Assembly (NCBI GenBank): GCA_023390485.1
Contig: JAEWCT010000208.1
Location: 1-9,023, forward strand
Origin: Pseudomonadota bacterium
GTDB taxonomy: Bacteria > Pseudomonadota > Alphaproteobacteria > Rhizobiales > Hyphomicrobiaceae
Reading direction: 5' to 3'
DNA: 9,023 nucleotides
Shown here: piece by piece, positions 6,258 through 9,023 of the stretch
Layout of the letters: every line of letters begins with the position of its first letter
Numbering within the stretch: the first letter of the stretch is position 1
Translations under genes and position numbers: made by a program
Notes under the pieces: generated by a model
Database searches by the model: none
What the model saw: only the letters and a program-made list of their open reading frames with translations
What the model was told of the DNA's origin: nothing

Positions 6258-7940
6258 CTACATTCCGGCGTAATTGGGCCCACCGCCGCCTTCAGGGCAG
6301 GTCCAGACAATATTTTGGCTCGGATCTTTGATATCGCACGTTTTGCAGTGGACGCAGTTTTGCGCGTTGATCTGGAATCTCGGCTGGCCGACCTCGTCCG
6401 TTACGACCTCATAGACCGCGGCCGGGCAATAGCGCTGCGCCGGTTCCGCATACTCGGGCAGGTTGATCGCAATCGGAACCGCGGGGTCAAGTAACTTCAA
6501 ATGTACGGGCTGATTCTCTTCGTGATTGGTGCCTGAGAACGAGACGTTCGTCAGCCTGTCGAATGTCAACTTGCCGTCGGGTTTCGGGTACGCAATCGGC
6601 TTGTAGTTTGCCGCGAGCCCGGTCGCCGCTGCGTCCGTTTTTCCGTGCTTCAAAGTGAAGCCGAGACCGATGCCGGAAATAATGGTGTTGAGCCAAAGAT
6701 CGACACCGCCCAGAGCGACGCCGAGGACCGTGCCGAAGCGCGACCAGAGCGGCTTCATGTTGCGCACCTTCTTCAGGTCGTGTCCGATGTCGCCCGTGCG
6801 AACGGCCTTCTCATAATCTTCGAGCTTATCGTGTGCACGGCCTGCAGCGAGCGCGCCGGCGACCGCATCGGCGGCTGCGATGCCCGAAAGAATGGCGTTA
6901 TGGCTGCCTTTGATGCGCGGCAGGTTCACCATGCCCGCGGCGCAGCCGAGCAAGGCTCCACCGGGGAACACAAGGTCAGGCATCGACTGCCAGCCGCCTT
7001 CAGTGATGGCGCGAGCGCCGTAACCGATGCGCTTGCCGCCTTCAAACACATCGCGAATGGCCGGATGCGTCTTGAAGCGTTGGAATTCCTCGTATGGCGA
7101 GAGGTAGGGGTTCTTATAGTTCAAGTGCACGACGAAGCCGACGGAAACCAGATTGTCTCCGTAATGATAGAGGAACGAACCGCCGCCGGTGCGGCTATCG
7201 AGCGGCCAACCGAACGTGTGCTGCACAGATCCGGGCCGATGCTTCTCAGGCGCCACCTGCCAAAGCTCTTTCAAGCCAATTCCGTACTTCTGCGGCTCGT
7301 GGCCCTTCTCCAGATCGAACTTTCGTATCAAAAGTTTCGAGAGGGAACCGCGCGCGCCTTCGGCAACCAGCGTGTACTTGGCCCGCAGTTCCATGCCCCG
7401 CACGAAGTTGTCCGACGGAGCGCCGTCGCGACCGACACCCATGTCGCCGGTGGCGATACCGGCAACCGCACCATTCTCATCATAGAGAACTTCGCTCGCC
7501 GCGAAGCCAGGATAGATTTCGACGCCGAGCTCCGCCGCCTGTTCGCCGAGCCAGCGGCAAACCGAACCAAGGCTGACGATGTAGTTGCCGTGGTTCTTCA
7601 AGAGCGGCGGCATCGGCCAGCTCGGCAGGCGGATATCGCCTTCGGGACCCAGCACGCGAAACACGTCTTCGGTCACCTCAGTCTCGATGGGGGCGCCGCG
7701 CTCCTTCCAATCGGGGAAGAGGCGATTGATGCCGATCGGATCGATGACGGCGCCAGAAAGAATGTGGGCGCCGACCTCGGACCCTTTTTCGACGACGACG
7801 ACGGAGATGTCGGAGCCTGCGGCTGCGGCTTTCTGCTTCAATCGTATGGCAGCTGAGAGCCCCGCAGGGCCGGCACCGACGATGACGACGTCGAAATCCA
7901 TAGCCTCGCGCGGCGGCAGCTCGGCCTCGTCAGCGGACAT
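6258..7940 (-). CDS. electron transfer flavoprotein-ubiquinone oxidoreductase (ETF-QO)
   Basis: A 560-residue homologue of mitochondrial ETF-QO, an inner-membrane-associated enzyme that passes electrons from reduced ETF (fed by acyl-CoA and other dehydrogenases) to ubiquinone. FDVVIVGAGPAGLSAAIRL (16-34) is the FAD-binding dinucleotide fold. The C-terminal ferredoxin-like region holds the [4Fe-4S] ligands: Cys505 (YCPAAVYE) and Cys529, Cys532 and Cys535 (NCVHCKTCDIKDPSQNI). Their spacing closely matches the human enzyme. It ends with the typical CPEGGGGPNYAGM. Length is that of the mature family protein, and all main motifs are intact. The ATG at 7940-7938 is chosen over an in-frame GTG two codons earlier because GAGG lies 5 nt upstream of it. 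The etfA and etfB genes for its partner are not in the window. It diverges from the uracil-DNA glycosylase gene. Confidence 0.96.
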   Translation of the reverse strand: MSADEAELPPREAMDFDVVIVGAGPAGLSAAIRLKQKAAAAGSDISVVVVEKGSEVGAHILSGAVIDPIGINRLFPDWKERGAPIETEVTEDVFRVLGPEGDIRLPSWPMPPLLKNHGNYIVSLGSVCRWLGEQAAELGVEIYPGFAASEVLYDENGAVAGIATGDMGVGRDGAPSDNFVRGMELRAKYTLVAEGARGSLSKLLIRKFDLEKGHEPQKYGIGLKELWQVAPEKHRPGSVQHTFGWPLDSRTGGGSFLYHYGDNLVSVGFVVHLNYKNPYLSPYEEFQRFKTHPAIRDVFEGGKRIGYGARAITEGGWQSMPDLVFPGGALLGCAAGMVNLPRIKGSHNAILSGIAAADAVAGALAAGRAHDKLEDYEKAVRTGDIGHDLKKVRNMKPLWSRFGTVLGVALGGVDLWLNTIISGIGLGFTLKHGKTDAAATGLAANYKPIAYPKPDGKLTFDRLTNVSFSGTNHEENQPVHLKLLDPAVPIAINLPEYAEPAQRYCPAAVYEVVTDEVGQPRFQINAQNCVHCKTCDIKDPSQNIVWTCPEGGGGPNYAGM

Positions 7941-7970
7941 TTTCACCTCGATTTGATTGCTAGAAAGCCA

Positions 7971-7999
7971 TTTATGCTCGATTAGGTCCCGGCGTCCAA
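7971..7999 (-). promoter_or_regulatory. candidate sigma-70-type promoter for ETF-QO
   Basis: On the minus strand TTGGAC (7994-7999) and CATAAA (7971-7976) are separated by 17 bp, which fits a housekeeping promoter and would give a leader of roughly 25 nt. An overlapping alternative is TTGACG (8002-8007) with TAATCG (7979-7984), also spaced 17 bp. Neither -10 is a good match, so only one, or neither, may be real. Confidence 0.35.
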
Positions 8000-8104
8000 G
8001 CCGTCAAGCTGACCGGTGTGCAGGGCAGATGCTCATTCGTGAGGTCCGGAAGCGGCGCGCAGCCGCGTGCAATTGTGTTGCCGCCCCTCTATTCTCGTGA
8101 CCCG

Positions 8105-8989
8105 ATGGTGATATCGAACGCCCAGGATGAAATGCTTTCGCTGCTCAATTGGTTGCAAGCCATGGGCGTGCATGCCGCTGTGGACGATACAGCGCATGAC
8201 TGGCTTTCGCGCGGGAACGAAGCGCCGGGGGCTGCATTTGCGTGGCCGGAACGCGGCGATCCGGCATCTCCGGCCAGGGCCCCGTCCGATGCCGGCCGCA
8301 CCGATCCGAGGGCATCAACCCTTCGCGCCCGACCCGCCGAACCCCAGGGGGCATCCGACGCCGGCAGGCCTCGCGCCGTCACGCCGCTCGGTGCGAGCGA
8401 AGCCGAGACCGGTGCGCGGCGCATCGCACGCGCGGCGAACTCGCTTCAGGAGCTCGAGGCGGCGCTACAGACCTTCGACGGCTGCGGTCTGAAGGCCACC
8501 GCGACAAAGCTTTGCTTTTACCGCGGCTCGCCGGCGAGCGACCTGATGATCATCGGCGAAGCACCCGGTCGCGACGAGGATCTCGCCGGCAAACCGTTCG
8601 TCGGAAGAGGCGGCCAGCTGCTAGACAAGATGCTGGCCGCGATTGGACTGACGGAAGCCGACGTTCACATCACCAATGTCGTCTATTGGCGGCCGCCCGG
8701 CAATCGCACGCCGACGCCGCAGGAAACGCTTGCGTGCCGCCCATTTCTCGAACGGCAGATCGAACTCGTGTCGCCGAAGATCGTCGTTGCGGTCGGCGGC
8801 TCGGCCGCCAAGGAAATTCTGGGCGTCACCGAGGGCATCATGCGGCTCAGAGGCAAATGGCGGGAGATTACCGCCGGCGACCGCAAAATCCCGGCGATCG
8901 CGACGTTGCATCCCGCCTATCTGCTCCGCACGCCCGCCGCGAAACAGCTCGCGTGGATGGACTTGTTGCAGATACGAGCAAAGCTTTAG
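8105..8989 (+). CDS. uracil-DNA glycosylase, family 4-like
   Basis: A 294-residue member of the UDG superfamily, which removes uracil from DNA to start base-excision repair. Motif A is GEAPGRDED (151-159), followed by LAGKPFVGRGGQLLDKML. The middle block TNVVYWRPPGNRTPTP (190-205) and the C-terminal motif LHPAYLL (268-274) are those of family 4. Family 4 enzymes normally bind a [4Fe-4S] cluster by four cysteines. Here the first CxxC position is Phe124 with Cys127 kept, and the third ligand is Trp195 with Cys211 kept, so the cluster is probably absent or altered. Residues about 33-107 form a Pro/Ala/Arg-rich linker between a short N-terminal helix (LSLLNWLQAMGV) and the catalytic domain. The start is unsure: ATG 8105 has no clear ribosome binding site; ATG 8132 has AGGA 4 nt before it; a GTG at 8018 would add 29 atypical residues. 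Confidence 0.88.
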   Translation: MVISNAQDEMLSLLNWLQAMGVHAAVDDTAHDWLSRGNEAPGAAFAWPERGDPASPARAPSDAGRTDPRASTLRARPAEPQGASDAGRPRAVTPLGASEAETGARRIARAANSLQELEAALQTFDGCGLKATATKLCFYRGSPASDLMIIGEAPGRDEDLAGKPFVGRGGQLLDKMLAAIGLTEADVHITNVVYWRPPGNRTPTPQETLACRPFLERQIELVSPKIVVAVGGSAAKEILGVTEGIMRLRGKWREITAGDRKIPAIATLHPAYLLRTPAAKQLAWMDLLQIRAKL

Positions 8990-9006
8990 ACCTCACGAGG
9001 ACCGTC

Positions 9007-9023
9007 ATGGCCGGCATCGATTC
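9007..9023 (+). CDS. start of a further gene, cut by window edge (possibly moaB)
   Basis: ATG at 9007 is preceded by AGGA (8998-9001, 5-nt spacing) and lies 17 nt after the glycosylase stop, which suggests an operon. Only five full codons are visible (MAGID). From memory, MoaB proteins (molybdenum cofactor synthesis) in Hyphomicrobiales often start with a sequence like this and follow a uracil-DNA glycosylase gene, but five residues cannot establish that. Confidence 0.45.

Noticed and set aside
6119..6331. A 70-codon plus-strand frame in the gap between the TPR and ETF-QO genes
   Set aside because: It runs into the 3' end of ETF-QO on the opposite strand, lacks a ribosome binding site and shows no protein-like features.
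6645..7856. A 403-codon open frame on the plus strand inside ETF-QO
   Set aside because: It is a shadow of a highly conserved gene on the other strand, with no ribosome binding site or domain features.
8052..8066. GCGGC-GCGCA-GCCGC hairpin upstream of the glycosylase as a regulatory RNA element
   Set aside because: A 5-bp stem in GC-rich DNA is expected by chance, and nothing else around it suggests a riboswitch or attenuator.
8018..8104. N-terminal extension of the uracil-DNA glycosylase from a GTG at 8018
   Set aside because: The 29 extra residues resemble translated intergenic DNA, there is no ribosome binding site before the GTG, and it would push coding sequence into the divergent promoter region.
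1..9023. Possible mobile or defence island
   Set aside because: No transposase, integrase, repeat array, att-like repeat, or abrupt change of base composition was seen; every gene belongs to a housekeeping or widely conserved family.

Overview
The window looks like a core chromosomal segment of a GC-rich alphaproteobacterium, most likely in the order Hyphomicrobiales. I base this on the gene families, on a remembered gene order in that group, and on a uracil-DNA glycosylase of the type I associate with alphaproteobacteria. The species is not recognisable. There is no RNA gene, insertion sequence, phage gene, CRISPR array or toxin-antitoxin pair, and no stretch over 300 bases lacks a gene. I found no new multi-gene system. 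The points of interest are small and local.

Left part (1-2138, all minus strand, read right to left): a small DUF2007 protein overlaps by 14 bp the gene for a TrmN6-type tRNA adenine methyltransferase. After 97 bp comes a soluble S49 (SppA/SohB-type) serine peptidase, followed 19 nt later by a small single-membrane-span protein that runs off the left edge.

Middle (2139-4139): a 68-bp divergent gap carries the start signals for the DUF2007 gene and for a plus-strand long-chain polyprenyl diphosphate synthase, probably the enzyme that makes the ubiquinone side chain. That gene converges, with only 13 bp between stop codons, on ispE (CDP-ME kinase of the MEP isoprenoid pathway, minus strand).

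Right part (4140-9023): upstream of ispE and co-directional with it are a strong intrinsic terminator and a large secreted TPR-repeat protein. Next is ETF:ubiquinone oxidoreductase (minus). Divergent from that is a family-4-like uracil-DNA glycosylase (plus), then the first codons of another plus-strand gene, possibly moaB.

Three genes share an isoprenoid and quinone theme. IspE acts in making the C5 units, the polyprenyl synthase joins them into the long quinone tail, and ETF-QO passes electrons from acyl-CoA and amino-acid oxidation into the ubiquinone pool. The other genes serve tRNA modification, envelope proteolysis or protein assembly, and DNA repair. The arrangement reads as conserved housekeeping synteny rather than an acquired island.
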